Shown in pieces: positions 1-13,900 of a stretch of 64,000 nt of DNA (positions within the stretch are counted from its first letter, which is position 1; each line of letters starts with the position of its first letter). This DNA is from Symsagittifera roscoffensis (taxonomy: Eukaryota; Xenacoelomorpha; Acoela; Convolutidae): positions 28,250,189 to 28,314,188 of the forward strand of contig NC_087064.1 of the NCBI RefSeq assembly GCF_963678635.1, in the 5' to 3' direction. The translations under genes and the position numbers were made by a program. The notes below the pieces were generated by a model that did not search any database, was not told the DNA's origin, and was given only the letters and a program-made list of their open reading frames with translations.

Positions 1-292
1 TTACCTTCTTTTAAGACAATGAATTCGAAATCAATTTTTTAAATACAAACCAGAATTTAGGACTTTTTCCTGATCGAACAATGAAAAACGACCAAGATCA
101 GTGATAAATCACTCCTATCCCTACACTTAACTCAGAATAAAATAGGTTATTTTTTGGCAAAGAGTTACAAATAGTAGTTTTTCACTTTATTTAAATTGTG
201 GTAACACTATTTATTTCTGGGAAAACCTCATAAACAGTTTGTTATTCAGCTATGGTTTACACATTGCCAAGCCAAACTGTGCATTTTGTGAA

Positions 293-555
293 TTGTAAGC
301 GGATTCCGCAATGGGCCGAAATCAGACTTGTCTTTGCTGTTTTAGATTCCAAAAACAAATAGCTAATACACCGTACCGCTCAAAATCACTCCAAAAATAG
401 GCAATTTTGCGGAATCCGCAACAGTCTTTGCGGAACTCTGAACCGTTTGTAGAATCCGCAAATATGCAATAAAATATAGGTAGTGTAAAATTGAGCTGTT
501 GCGGAATCCGCAAAATGTAAGCGGAATCAGCAAATTGTAAGCGGAATCCTTACTT
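293..555. repeat. Left array of 20-bp GCGGAATCC minisatellite
   Basis: Units built on GCGGAATCCGCAAAATGTAA occur at about 293-311, 404-420 and 448-463, and in perfect 20-bp register at 501-550. The unit core is close to palindromic. The same unit recurs in inverted orientation at 1000-1250. Confidence 0.75.
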
Positions 556-999
556 TCCTTAACTGCAAAAAGTTTAAACTGATCTGCTAAAAACTGAAAG
601 AATGAACACCCTTCCAATCTCAAACACCGAAAGAATCAACATTTTTTCTATCTCGAATACTGAAAAAAAAACTCAAGTACTAAAAAATATATTTTTCCGA
701 TCTCATAAACTGAACGAAAAAAAAACGAACGAATACAAATTAAACTGTACAATTTCATAGATTAAAAATCAAGAAATATTGTTCGGAGTTTTATTTCAAA
801 CACTAAAAGGGTGCATCCACAATTTTAGTTGGACAATGATTTAAGTTTTGTTCAGGGATTCCAGTAACAAAAGATAAATCCTTGCTTTTATATTCCGCGG
901 TAGCTAGGTAATGTCTTTAGCTATATCTCTTAAATGACTTACATGTTCTCTTACTGACTGGTTCAATTCAGTACAAAAAAAACTGCGATCTATTGATGC

Positions 1000-1250
1000 T
1001 CGTGGAATCCACTTACATTTCCGGAATCCTCTCACATTTGCGGCATCCGCTAACATTTTGCGGAATCCGCGAACTTTTATGGAATCCGAAACAACTAGCT
1101 ATATTTACGTGTTGAAAATTCTGCGAGAATATGTTGTACCGACAAATTTGAAGTCACAGTATTCGCACGCGGAATCCACCAAATTTGTTTAAGTGGAATC
1201 CGTTTACATTTTGGAACACGTTTAAAGACTTGTCTCTGGAATCCAGTAAC
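1000..1250. repeat. Right array of the same minisatellite, inverted
   Basis: Units of 19-20 bp with core GGAATCC followed by a TAACATTT-like half run from 1002 to 1088. Looser copies lie at 1168-1250. Relative to the left array the units are reverse-complemented, which gives an inverted-array layout around 556-999. Confidence 0.7.
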
Positions 1251-1872
1251 CTAAAGGCTCCAAATTCTACGCCTGTTTGACGTGAAGCTGACTTCTGTCT
1301 CACCGATAAAAATTTGGAACTACAACTTCATTTTCAATTTGTTGCTTTACAATGCCAAACTGTGCACTAAATAGGCGCAAAAAATACCCAGTTCTCTCAA
1401 ATTTGGTTTATTTAACCAAGAAAGTGTCAATTAGAAAATGTTCTTGTAAATCAAAGAATTTTAAGATTATCAATTTTTCTCTGAATTTCTAAAGCTGAAA
1501 TTTTTCAAAATTAAGTCTATGTTTCGTGAGAGAAAGTTTTTTCCTTTTTTTTGTGTGTATGATTTTATGTGTATGTGAAAAATTCAAACACTTTTTCTGT
1601 GTGTAAGAAGTTTTTGTGTATGAAAACTTCAGCTTTCGAAATTCAGTGAAAAAATTGACGCCCTCAAAAAATTTTATGATGAACAAAAACATTTTAAAAT
1701 TGACACTTTTTGATTTTAAAAAACCTAATTTGAGAAAACTGGATCAATAAGAAAATTTTTCATTCCCTAGGGAAATAGGAAAAATAAATTCCATTTTCAA
1801 AACTAGAAATCAATTACGTTTTTTGTGACCTTTACAAATTTCCTGTTTGATAGTCGAGTTTGCTTTCCTTTC

Positions 1873-2072
1873 ACACATAGGGGAAGCTTCGCTTCGCAAA
1901 CACAAAAAGCAGCTCCATAGAGTGCAATTACACAAATTAGAAATAAGCCTGAAATTAATTTAAAAAATTCTGCTACCTCTGAGATGACCCCTTTTGATGA
2001 AAACTTTTATTTGCGACTCAAGTTAGGAAAAAAAAGGGTCGTAATAACACACAAAGCTAATCGCAAGTGTAA
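1873..2072 (-). mobile_element. SINE-K copy, internally deleted
   Basis: It carries both SINE-K ends (GCTTCGCAAACAC at the left on the plus strand, CGCAAGTGTAA at the right), but the tRNA-like middle is missing at GCTACCTCTGAGATGA. The copy at 25427 has the same deletion and also shares about 340 bp of right-hand flank. Confidence 0.7.
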
Positions 2073-4083
2073 ACAAAGGAAGTAAACTGAACTTTGCAAT
2101 CATCAAACCGCGAAAACTTAAAATTTAAGATACTATCTTCAAAAAAGCATACATACAAACAAATAGGTTTTGAGTTTTTTTTAGGAAAAATTATATTATT
2201 TGTGTACTCTTAAATTAATTTTTGCGGTTTGATTTTGATTTTTGTTTCAAGTTCACTGCAGTTCCTTTGTTCGATTCAATTAACTTTACTACGTTCATAA
2301 CGTTCATTTTTATCAAATACAAAAAAATACTTCGTTCCTGAACTTCTCTTTCAGCAAATTTTCTGAACAACTGCTAATCAGTCTCGAACAATTTTCCAGA
2401 AAACGCATTAACCATTAGTCATTCCTGAATTAAAACTTTTCTCCATACATTGCTCTTCATAGCTTCATGCATGCAATTTGACGAGAACTTTCTTCGTGGT
2501 ATTTCGATGGATCGTTGAGCATAAAATGCACTTCCCAAATAGCAAAACACGGCCATCTCTCAAATTTCAATTGTTTTTGAAAATAAGCTTTTAAAAACTA
2601 ACAATATTATGTCGTGATTCTAAAAAACTTCTAAAAAGTTGCATCTCTTAACTTATGTTTTAATCATCGATCGCTGCTGTATAACAAATAAAAACGAAAA
2701 GTTGGCTACGCAATTAAAAATCGCCAAAAAAAATAAATTTTACAGAACTTCATTTAACACTACGAACTTTCTTTGAGGAACGGAGAGAGAATCACGCAAT
2801 CCTACGTCATATTTCCTTCTAGCTCTAGAATGGAAGAAGTAAAGACACTTGGAGCAAGCTCGTTGCACTTTTCAGAAACAATGTTTATTTTCTTTGTAAA
2901 AATTGGGTGCTATGTGAAGAATAAAGTTCAATCCTCACAATTGGCTGGTGTTTTTTTTTGTTCTCGGTTATTCGCAGCCAAATGACATGCGCTGCAACAG
3001 AATGAGTTCAAATTAACTTTCTTTAAACCTCTTTTTCAAATTAAACTTCCTCTCAACATAAGAAGCGATGCTTTTGGGATACTTTAGTTACCCTGAGATT
3101 AACAGATGAAAAAAGATGAATGTAAAACCTAAAATTTTGTGACATGAAAAAGTGAAGCATTTAATTTAGTTCTTCAGCATTAAGTAAATTTGGAAAGTTC
3201 TAACTAGCACCAACATGCATCCAAAAAAATCATTATTGATGCAAACTACTTTTGCAATTTAATTGAGTTAAAAATCAAGTTTGACAAACAGACGTGAGAT
3301 TATTATAAACTAAGTTTTTCGAGAATTGTTCATTGGCACACAATGAAGAGAAGTTAGTTCGTAGATGGCTGGTCACTGTTCAGAGTTGTTTCAGAACTGA
3401 TGGTACCTGGCAACAAAACAGAGCTCATTTATCCATGGAAAAGACCAACATTCGAGCTGTTGTCAATATTATGAGCTTGATTAAAATGTTTTTTTGGACT
3501 GGTGATTATTTATTCGCACTCGAGTAAAAAGACCGTTTACCCCACTTGCAATTAACGAATCTACCAAACCAAATTAAGCCTTCACCAAACTTTTCTCTAA
3601 ATAGTAACCACGTCTACAATCTGTTCAAGCAATTAAACTTCAATATTTCAAGTAATTTCATGAAGCGAATCGGTTGGCAAACAAATTTAGTTTTTATTGA
3701 AAGGATCAAGCGATGATTTTTGAATTAGTTTAAGTTGTTAATTAGACCGAAACGGTTTGCAAAAATTTCATGTTTTTCTTATTGGAGCTATGAAAATTTG
3801 AAATTTTTTAATCGAGTGAATTGGTTCGCGAAAAGTTCGATTTTTCTAAGCAAGCTTTTCAAGCTATTAAACTATGAAATTTTTCATGTCATTTCATAGC
3901 GCAAATCAGTTTGCCAAAAGTTGGTTTTTGTAAGCATTCGGGTTTCTCTTTTTAGTTAACTAGTTTCAGACTCAAATGACTCTGTAAACGCAAAACTTCG
4001 GACAAAAAGTGGTCAGGTACTGTCTAGCCTTGAAGATGAATCGAGTTCATTTTGTCTAAAGAGTTTTGAACTTTTTTCAGAAA

Positions 4084-4131
4084 GAATATTCTAGAATATT
4101 CCAGAACTTAGAATGATTGAAAGTTCTTGAA
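4084..4131. promoter_or_regulatory. Heat-shock-element-like cluster
   Basis: Positions 4084-4106 hold five perfectly alternating GAA/TTC triplets, each separated by 2 bp (the nGAAn/nTTCn rule for heat shock factor). Positions 4119-4131 hold three more (GAA, TTC, GAA). No heat-shock gene is recognisable next to it. It may be an intronic enhancer, part of a mobile element, or chance in AT-rich DNA, although the five-unit array is much better than a chance site usually looks. Confidence 0.55.
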
Positions 4132-4526
4132 ACGCCTCTTAAACGTTGAGCTCGATGGTTGCTGTGAATGATTCTTGGAAGTTCTGATCTAAGTCTTTTT
4201 AAACGTTGTGCTCGGCGAAAAAGTTAAAACGTTAAGTCCATAGCGCATTAAGACTTCCATTTAATATATAAGAAGATATAAGATAGTAAATGCAAAATTG
4301 TTGTCAATATCTTTTCGGTTAACGAATCTGAACGAAGTTAATTAACCTAAAACTGCTCGTTTTCATGTCAAATTTCTGTTTTTCACTTATTTCCACACGT
4401 AAAACCGGGTCCAAAAAAATCTAATTAATCTAAAATATTATAGCTTTCGACCGATTAAACTGGTCAAGGTGAACGTTATGGTCAACAATTTAACATTAAC
4501 TACATATACTAGTTCAAATGACTCAC

Positions 4527-4960
4527 TTGTAGCAGCTGGACTGTTCAGTTCACATGCATTTGACCTGATCAGTCTCTGACCAACTTCCAAGTCCTCTAAG
4601 GTCAAATGATTTCTGAAAGATGTCTGATCATTATAGGCAGCATTCAGTGAGTTCCATCCTCCGCCAGTTGCGCTTGCAGTTTGGGGCTGTGGAAAGTTGT
4701 AACCATCATGCCAGTAACTGCCCGTGGCTTGGTTGATTAAATTATTCAAGTTTGTCCGCGTGAATAAACCATCGCCCTGATCCGAACTATTCTGATTCTG
4801 GTTTCTCTGAGGCTGCGTTTGCGTGCTGTTACCTTGCCTACTGCCACTCATGGACTGAATGTCCCTTATGACGTCGGAGATTCGAGCCTGATTCAGGTGA
4901 ACTTGAATACTCAACAAGTTATTCAACGTTTGCTGAGTTTCGGAGAGATACCTCTCTAAT
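4527..4960 (-). CDS. ASK exon 26: coiled coil and Q/N-rich tail
   Basis: The exon follows acceptor TTTTAG and ends at donor A|GTGAGT. It completes the AG left by exon 25, then opens with heptad-like [16 protein letters not shown], which fits the C-terminal coiled coil through which ASK proteins oligomerise. A Gln/Asn/Ser-rich stretch follows. One base (A) is carried to the next exon, which was not found. Confidence 0.8.
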
Positions 4961-7900
4961 CTAAAACAACACATTCAACACAAATGCGAAGCTGCTCTTT
5001 GAAAGTTTGCAAGAAAAATTGGCAAAAAAAAGTTTAGAAACTAGCAAAAGATGTTGACTCAAGTTGAAAAATTGAAATTGCGTTATAACAATCTAGTCAA
5101 TAGACATTTGGAAAGCTTCACTGAACTCAAGAAGCATTTTCGGAAAAAACATATTGCCTCATAGTTCTGTGAACTTCAAGAATATTTTTGTGCAAGTATC
5201 ATAGAAAAATCCTAGCTCTTAAATTTTCATAACGAAAACTGAGAATAAGACAAAAGCAATCAAACATTTGGTTATCTTTTAAAAATTTTCTGTTATTGTT
5301 TATCTTTGAACTGGGAGAGTGAAACTAAGGGACATTATAAGAGAAATTATAATTAAAAGACTTTAATATGATACTACACTTAAGATCCGACGTACTTTAT
5401 TTGAGTTAGGCAAAATAAGGAAGAAAATTTGAAGCAAGAAAAATAATTAACTTGTTTTTGAAAACAGCCGAAAGACCAATGAAAAAATAGATATACCCTT
5501 AATTTATCAAATTTCCAGAACAATTTATGAGAGATACTTTCTGATAAAACTAACTCAATTAGAGAAAACTGGATCAATAGGTCATCAATTTATTCTGCAA
5601 AATGTTAAGACCCGCTATCGAAATTAGAAGTCGTTCGCGTTTTTGGCGACGTGTACAATTTTGGTGCTCGATCGTGGAATTGTCTCCCTTTTAACAATCT
5701 AAATTCTAAAATCTATTTTTGAAAGTAAAAGCCACGTTTTCTCTAGCTATTTGAATGTTTGTTTTAGGAGAGCGTTGTTTGCCTTTCTTCCAGGAAATAA
5801 AATAGAACAAAACTTAAAAATAAATCAAAATCAAACCGCGAGAAATCAAATTTGAGGGTGAAAAAACTGCAAAATTATATAGACTAATTTAAGTCTTTCA
5901 CTATATCCATTGGAAAACAAAAATACCCTACACTATAGTTCTTTCCCACCCATTTAGGGAAAAAGAAACAGAAACTGGATCAACATATAAATTCCCTTTA
6001 CACTTGGAACTATGAAAATAAAAGATTACTTTCTAGGCTAAAAATCAATCACTTTGTTTGTGCCATCTGCACTTTACTAGTTGAGAGCGTAATCTGTTTT
6101 ATTTTAGGCAAATAAATTTCATGGAGTTGAAAAAGAAGTCAAAATTTAAACAGTATAACATCAACTTTTTATAGTATTTTTTGAAAAAAAAAATGACATA
6201 ATTAGTGTCTTCACTTTCATCATTGACACTTAATTACGATTAATATGATGGTAAACATTTTTATTCTATAACACAGAGGCGAAGAAGCGGAGCTTCGCAT
6301 TGCTTGCAATAAAACACAAACAGAAAAAACTGAAGTCGAAAAAAACGTTGAAAAAAACTAGTTCTAACGGAACCCCCGTTAATCGATAAAAGTTCATTTA
6401 AGCAAACATGCTAAGCAAAACATGCTAATTGAATATTAAATAAGCAGCGGAACAAAATCATTACACTGAACCATGAAATTTTTTTTAAAATTCTGTGAAA
6501 CCCCCTGAAACCACAATTAACTACACTTGCAACTATAATGAAGAAAAAAAAGGTCCAGTCCTTAGGGTGAAAAGGCGACGGCGTTACCTTTAGGCCAAGT
6601 TGGAACGAGCCTGGAAGTTTTTAAGATTCAGTAAAAAAGCAACGAGAAAAGCAAGTAAGAAGGGTTATTTACGGAAAAAAGTCTTGTTCCTGATTACAAG
6701 ACACTGGGTCTCGCAAGTGTAATGAAACTCCATTTCGTTCAATGACACTTGAGTGCTTGTATAATAGATATTGAAGTAATGTCACAACCTTGTCGTCTCT
6801 TGGGCCATTGATAAAAACTGTGCTGAGAATCCCGAGAGTGAACCAGTGATACCCGATGATCCAATCGAATTTGGCTCCGAGTTTATATTCCTCGGATCTG
6901 CTGCTCTTGTTGGTAGGGAGTAGGGATTCTGTACATTCCTCTGTCTGTTCAAAGTGTTACCTCCGGGTGCTGTCTGACTTCGCTGTTGGAAGGTATGGCT
7001 ACTGTCGTTCACTTCGAAATTGTTCGTTCTTGGGATGCTCGTTCTGTGCGCGTTCAGAGAGAGAGTATCGAAATCTTCGGGGTCAAAGCCAGCATCTGAA
7101 GTTTCCGTTATGTCATCTAAATAAAAACAGTTTACCAATTAATTAGAATCGCTGACTATTAAAAACATAATTTTCAGGTTTTGGCCATTATTTGACTTCA
7201 AGTTTGAAAACGAGCGTTCGCTTTAATTTGAAGTCAAATCATAGTTACAAATTAATCATTCGATACAAGGGTTATTTCAGCATTACTAATAATCAGTCAA
7301 CACAGCCATTTAATTAAGAATTGTAGAATGGTAGCACCTATAGCACCACTTATATTTGCGACTTAGTTTGGAGAAAATTGGTATCGTGCTATCACACGAC
7401 GCTGCGTTGTGTAAGCAGACGGGCAATAGTCCGAAAAAGCAGACAGATCCCGGCCGGATTCGAACCACAAGCCTTTGTCGTCTCAAGGAGGTGTGTTACG
7501 TTTACGCCAGATGCGCTGTATTTTTGACTGATTTCTTTTTTACACAGAGGGTAAGCGGATCTTCGCACCACTTGCGATACAAAACAAGAAAGCCGCTATG
7601 TCGGAAAAAATCGAGAAAAAAATTTCAAGATGTCAAAAGAAACTATACCTGTCAAAATGAATCAGGCTAGTTTTAAAACAAACACCAGCTAAAGAAATAT
7701 AATCTGAAATTGGCATCTGAATCAAACTACCAAAATAACCTTAGAAACCTTTCGAGCCAAAAAAATCAATAAGACTTCAGACTTATTAAAAGTTAACAAC
7801 TCCCCCTCGCCCTCAAAATACAAAAAAACTTAAATTGTTCGTCAAAAATATGAGGCCATTAAGCCGATATAAAATAGACCGAAACCTATTAACCCGACAA

Positions 7901-10900
7901 AAAATCAAAATGGAAAAGCTGAAAACATATTTAAAAAAATTAAGACTTAAAATTTATCAAGCCGCCCTCAACCTCAAAACACGCACGCATACAGGCGAAA
8001 GATATTGCAAATGATTATAATGCACAGAACATCAAGCTAAGTATGCTCTTTGAGCTCTGTTGCTGTTATGTAACAAAGAGAAAACTTAGCTTAGCTGACT
8101 CTTTAAGCTTTATACCACTCGAAGTGGATAACTGTATTAAACTGATGAAACCGTCGAAAGCCTTCGGACCAGACGGTATCGGCACGGTTCATCTCAAACA
8201 TCTTGGCCCGCTAGCTATTAACCTTTCTTGGAAAAATTTTCAATCGCTCTGTCTCATGAAGTCATAAGTAGTGCCCCTCCCGAAACCTAACAAGAACTTA
8301 AAAATTCAAAATCCTAGAGCTCGGTCTCAATTTTAAGTCCAGCCGCTAAAATTTAAAATCGATAATCAACCCAACTCTAACTAAACACCTCCCAAAAGCC
8401 CACATTCAACATGACTTTCGCTAAATGCACTCAACCCTTACGGCATTATCAGTCCGCGAATTTTTTTTATCAGTGATGAAATCAGACAACCAAGGCCACC
8501 CTCTAGAACAGTTTTGGCCACTCTAGACTTATTCAAAGCTTCGACATGGTCTGCCATCGAACTCCTGGATCTCCTTCGTGGCACCAGCGTACCAGGTAGC
8601 TTAACCAGATGGTACTCAAATCATCTGAGTGGTCGCCAAGCGAAACACTTTTCAGGGATGCTCTGTCTACATCCAGGATTGAACGTACAGGTGTCCCTGA
8701 AGGATCAGACCTATTACCAACATTATTCGAGTTTTACGTTCATGATTTCCACCCCCTTTGTAGTCAAACAACTTTCAAAAGACCTCATCTACCCTATCAA
8801 ACTACTTAGCTAAGTTACACCAGTTACTTGCGTCTAGACTTCTAGATCTCTTCATTTTTCCTGATCAAAAAGCTTCGCCAGCTTTTTGCTCGTTCAACAA
8901 AAAATTCAGCACCAACCGCCCAGTCAAAATAGACAATACACCCCTATCATTGGAAAAGCACCTCAAAATACTCGGTGCCTTCACTGAGCCATCCCTTGAA
9001 CTCTCAGAGCACTGTTAGCGAATGACAGCAAAAGCCTTGCACAGGATTGCGAAGCTGAAGGCCCATCTGGAAAAAATTGGGGTCAGTCAGAAGAGACATT
9101 ACTGGTTACCTAGAAGGATTTGGTCAGACCAAATTTAGATTAAGCATACCCAGCATGGTCCCATGCCGCCAGTTTCTCGTCTTTGAACACACTTCAAGTA
9201 GTTCAAAACGCCGCTCTCTGCACTATAATTGGTTGTATAGAAGGGAGTGCCCCAGAACTCTTACCGTTTCAGAGTGTAAAATTTAGAATGTTGCCTATCA
9301 TAAACTACTTTCCGCTCAACTTACCCTCAAAAGATATATCCCCTCAAACCTTTTTTTTTTTTTTTTATCACTATCACCCCAGTATATATATATACTCCCA
9401 CAATAGAACATGTCCTCCAAGACACATTCAAACTCTTCTTTTACCACTTTAACTAAGCCCTTTCGCCTTAAAAACTACAAATCGGATTGAAAACAACCAC
9501 AATAATAGTGTCGAGCAAACACCCTGATGTCTCTCCCAGTAAAGAATCCCTCCCTTGCGCCACCAGAAGAACCCCTTTCCCAATTAAGGTTCGATTACAG
9601 CCCCTTCTTGAACTCCTACCTAAATAAAACCAACCCAAACGTCCATCAAAACTGCCCCTACTGTACTTCCCAAGACACCACTTTACACCTTTTCAACTGC
9701 TCGAAGAATACCACTACCTTGATTGAAGATGAGAAATTTCTCAAACTCGGTTTAGGCATGCCGGACGAGCCCCCTCGGGGTTAACAACACACGTATACAT
9801 TTTTTTTTTCGCTCGTCAAATAACGCAATATGAAACCATTAAGCCAATATAATATAGGCCGATACCAATCAAGCCGAAAAAAGGCCAAAAAAATGTAATG
9901 AAAAATTTAACCATAAACTCTATTAAGCAATTTGTGCGATCCAGAGGTGAGCATAAAAACTAACTAAGTTTCACTTGAAACAACCCAAAATTAGGCCACA
10001 TTTATCAAAACACTAAGAGCAGCTAAAATAGTAATTGCTTATAGCAAAAAACAGAGGCGAAGCTGTGCTTCGCAAACACTAGCAAGAACACGGCAAAAAT
10101 AAGCTCTATAAAATGCAATCAGTTTGAAAAACAAGAAGGTTCGTACCAATACACTACGCTCGCAAGCTCGCTAGTATTAACAATTCTACTATGTGGCAAC
10201 TAAGCCGACAACCATAAGCAGTCAAATAATAAGCCGACAATTTTTTTTTGAAAGAAATGTACATTTATTATGAATTGAACCCAAAGTTACCACCTCTAAT
10301 TTTAACCATTCTGTGAACTAGGTTATTCACGGGAAAAAGTTCAGCGCCCGATTGCACCACTCTTGCTTATCGCAAGGGCAATGAAGCAAAATTAAACACG
10401 TAACATTTTTAGGTGCTAAATCTTGTCAACGAAGTTATTTACGTAAAAAGTCTAGCACCCGGCTGCAACACCCTTACTTATCGCAAGGGTAAACATTATG
10501 GCAAATATAGCATAGTCATTTAGATGGCAATGCTTGATGCATTGAAAATCGTGTTCCTGTTCTTTTTAAATGCAGTGCCCTAAAAATATTTGGAACCAGA
10601 AGCCAAGGAAAAATCAAAAAGTGCCAACAAATCTCACCAAGGTCTTCCCTAGTTCCCTTTCTCTGGTTCAACCCTTCCTCCTCGTCCGAGCTGTCTTCAG
10701 TAGTTTCTCCTGTAGTCGTACCTTCCACTGCTTCCGGTCTCTTTCTGGCCAGCAGGAAGTGTGCATGCTCCACCATCGGTTCCAGCACCGAGGCTGTCTG
10801 CAGTATTTGATTGGGGCTATCGCCACACTCTTTCAACAGCTTCACAATCTGAACAGAATTAAATAGCATATCAACTTTTATTACGAGACAAAGAATTTTT

Positions 10901-13900
10901 AAAATATCTGAAATTAACTTTTACGCCACAAAATTATCAGGTACGACAATTCACCTGAGGAAATATTTCATTACTGTCTTTGTAATTTGGCAAAATTTAT
11001 TAGTCCGACCACTCTCGAAGAGTGGCAACAAACCATTGCAAAAAGTTCGTTTGTCAAAGCTCCCCTCATAATTGCTAAATGACGCAAGCCAATTATGACG
11101 CATTAGCAGTATCAGTAAATTTGAAAAACAAGAAATTTACCAAATAACAGGCCTCAATTTATGGAGCGGACGCATTTTAACTAATATACGAAAAAGTTCA
11201 TTAAAAACATCCGATCCTGCCCAGGTTCCAACCCTGAGACTAAATGAGAGACTGAAGATCGACTAAATGAGACACTGAAGCCAAAGTTTTAACGCTATAT
11301 TTGAAAGCTATTTTAGCCATAATCACCGCTCTTTTCTGCATTAACCACCTATTTTAATCGCCCCTTCTGGAGACAAAAAGAAGATGAAATTAATTTCTGA
11401 TCTTTTTAGATTTTTTCAGAATCTAAAAATGTTGGCCATGACAATTTTTTTAGAAAATTGTCATGGCACTCAAAGGAGCCGAAAAAATGTTGGCCATGAC
11501 AATTTTTCAGAATCTAAAAATGTTGGCCATGACAATTTTTTAGAGAAAATTGTCATGGCACTCAAAGGAGCCAAAAAAATAGCCAACAGACAGTTGAAAA
11601 AGAGTCAGTGAACGAAATTATATAACAAAAAACTGACTTGTTTTTTGAAAAATCTCAACTTGATGGAAAATTGTCATAGCACTCAAGGGAAAATTGTCAT
11701 GGCACTCAAAGGAGCCAAAAAAATAGCCAACAGACAGTTAAAAAAGAGTCAGTGAACAAAATTATGCAAACAGAGGCGACGTTGAGCTTCGCACCACTTG
11801 CGATGCAAATATGAATGACAATGAAAATCAAACAAAAAAATTCAAAAAATCGTTTTTGTTAATGAAAACTGCAACAAAAGCCTCGTAGCTGAATAAGTTA
11901 GCTTTATTTCAAGTTGCTGGAAATGCCATGCTTGAGACAAAAGCCCGGGAGTTCGATTCCAGTCGAGAGCTGTTTTTCTTGCAAATAGAGATTTTTCCCG
12001 TAGCTCAATGGGTTAGCTTTATTGCAAGTTGCTATCATCCACATGCTTGAGACAACAAAAAATTATCCACACAGAGGCGAAGCTGAGCCTCGCGCCACTT
12101 GCGATACAAATATGAATGACTATGAAAATCAAACGAAAAATTCAAAAAAAAAAACTGTTTTTGTCAATAAAAATTGCAACAGCTCATGGGTTAGCTTTAA
12201 TCCAAGTTGCTGTAATCCCCATGCCAGTTCGAAAAGAGTCAGTGAACGCAATTATACACACAGAAGCGAAGCTGAGCAGACAATTGGAACAAAAGTTGGA
12301 AAAGAGTCAGTGAACACAATTATACACACAGAGACGAAGCACACACACACGCAGAAAATTTTTTTTTGGACGCAACGACGCAATAAGAGGTCACTTAATC
12401 GATATCAATCAGGCCGACATTTATTATGCCGATAAAAAAGACAAAAGAACAGTTTTTCACAAATCAAGCTGGTAAATTACAACCAATGTGAAAAGCAAGT
12501 TTCGATTCGACCGGACTTTTAGGACTTTTTAAATGCTGAAAATGACTGCAGTGAACATTGTTTAGAGCTAAAATAAACGATTGTTAGATAGGGCAAATAA
12601 GCCGACAAAACATAAGCAGACAGATAATAAGCCGTATTTTTTTGAACCGGAACATTTTCAGTTTGAAAAAAAAACGGGCCCTGGTCAGATTCGAACCCAG
12701 GACTTTTGCCGTCCTAGGCGTATGCGTTACCAACAGGCTAAGTGTGCAGGAAACACTACAAAACTTGAATTCATTATGAACCAAGGAAGGTACCATCAGG
12801 AGTTCAATTAGCCTGAGGAAAAAATTGTTTACGGAAAAAAAGTCTAGTACCCGATTGCAATACCCTTGCTATCGCAAAGGTAAATACATGATTTGAAATT
12901 TTAAAAGAAATGAAGTTTTCTGGATAGCAACGCTTGCTCAGATGAAAATCAATAGGTAAGCACAAATGTCATGGCACTCGAGAGTATAGAAAAATGTCAT
13001 GACACCCAAGGATATCAAAAAAAAGGCCAACAGATAGTTAGAAAAGAGTCCGTGAAAAAACTGGATCAATCAGTAAAAATTTTGTTTCGCTGGGTAACTT
13101 GATAATTGAATTCGATTTTCGAAACAAGAAGTCGATCATGTTTTTCGTGACCTTAACATTTATGCTGTTCGATAAAGGAGTTTGCCTTCCTTTTAATAGA
13201 GGAAATAATCTGAACTTGAAAAAAAAGTAAATTTGAGCCTCAAGATATTTCTGACTTTTCCTGAAAGTCAAAAAAAAAACATCGCGACTAATATAAGAGT
13301 TTGAAATACGCTACCTTTTTAAACGAAAGTTATTCAAAGTTATTGTTGCTTTTCTGTATCCACTTAATTCATGCTTGTTAATTGCTGCCTGGTATTGAAT
13401 AGTCAAGCAACTGAGAAATTGTGAAAAGATATTGTGATGGTAGTAAAGTAGAGCTTATGAAGCAGTAGGTCTCAGGTTCGAATCCATAAATTTCGCAATT
13501 TCTTTTCTAATTTTCGTATTTTTAGATTTTTAAGTGTTTCACGGTTTGGCTTAGATAGGTGAATTGCAGCCTCGACTCTGTTTAACAAACTTACAGCAGA
13601 CGCTTGCGCTATATTACGAATTCTGTTTTGCATTTTCGAACTTGACTCACAAATTAGTGCACAATTTCAAAATCTGTGTAGAATAACACATGTTTCTTAT
13701 ATGTACAAAAAAACGATTGCGTAATCACTCACTAATTAAATATACACTTACCGTACTGATGAAGCACTGCAGACTGCTGAATATTTCGCCTATTTGTAGC
13801 AAAGAGTTTTCATCAGTTCCAATCCATTCCAGCACAGTTTCTGTCAAATTAAATACTCAATGAAATTAAACAAAACTCAGATACTTTTTTTGAATTAAAT

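Larger units (their letters stand above)
1..4526. other. No gene recognised; repeats, probably ASK intron
   Basis: No convincing coding exon was found on either strand. Positions 290-555 and 1000-1250 hold 20-bp GCGGAATCC minisatellite units. Positions 1730-1870 hold a partial R2 repeat and 1873-2072 a shortened SINE-K copy. Positions 4084-4131 hold a strong heat-shock-element-like cluster. If the ASK gene continues to a SAM exon left of the window, this stretch is intron. Confidence 0.6.

Noticed and set aside
11380-11760. CRISPR-like array
   Set aside because: Repeats are few, irregularly spaced and self-complementary, and the genome is eukaryotic.
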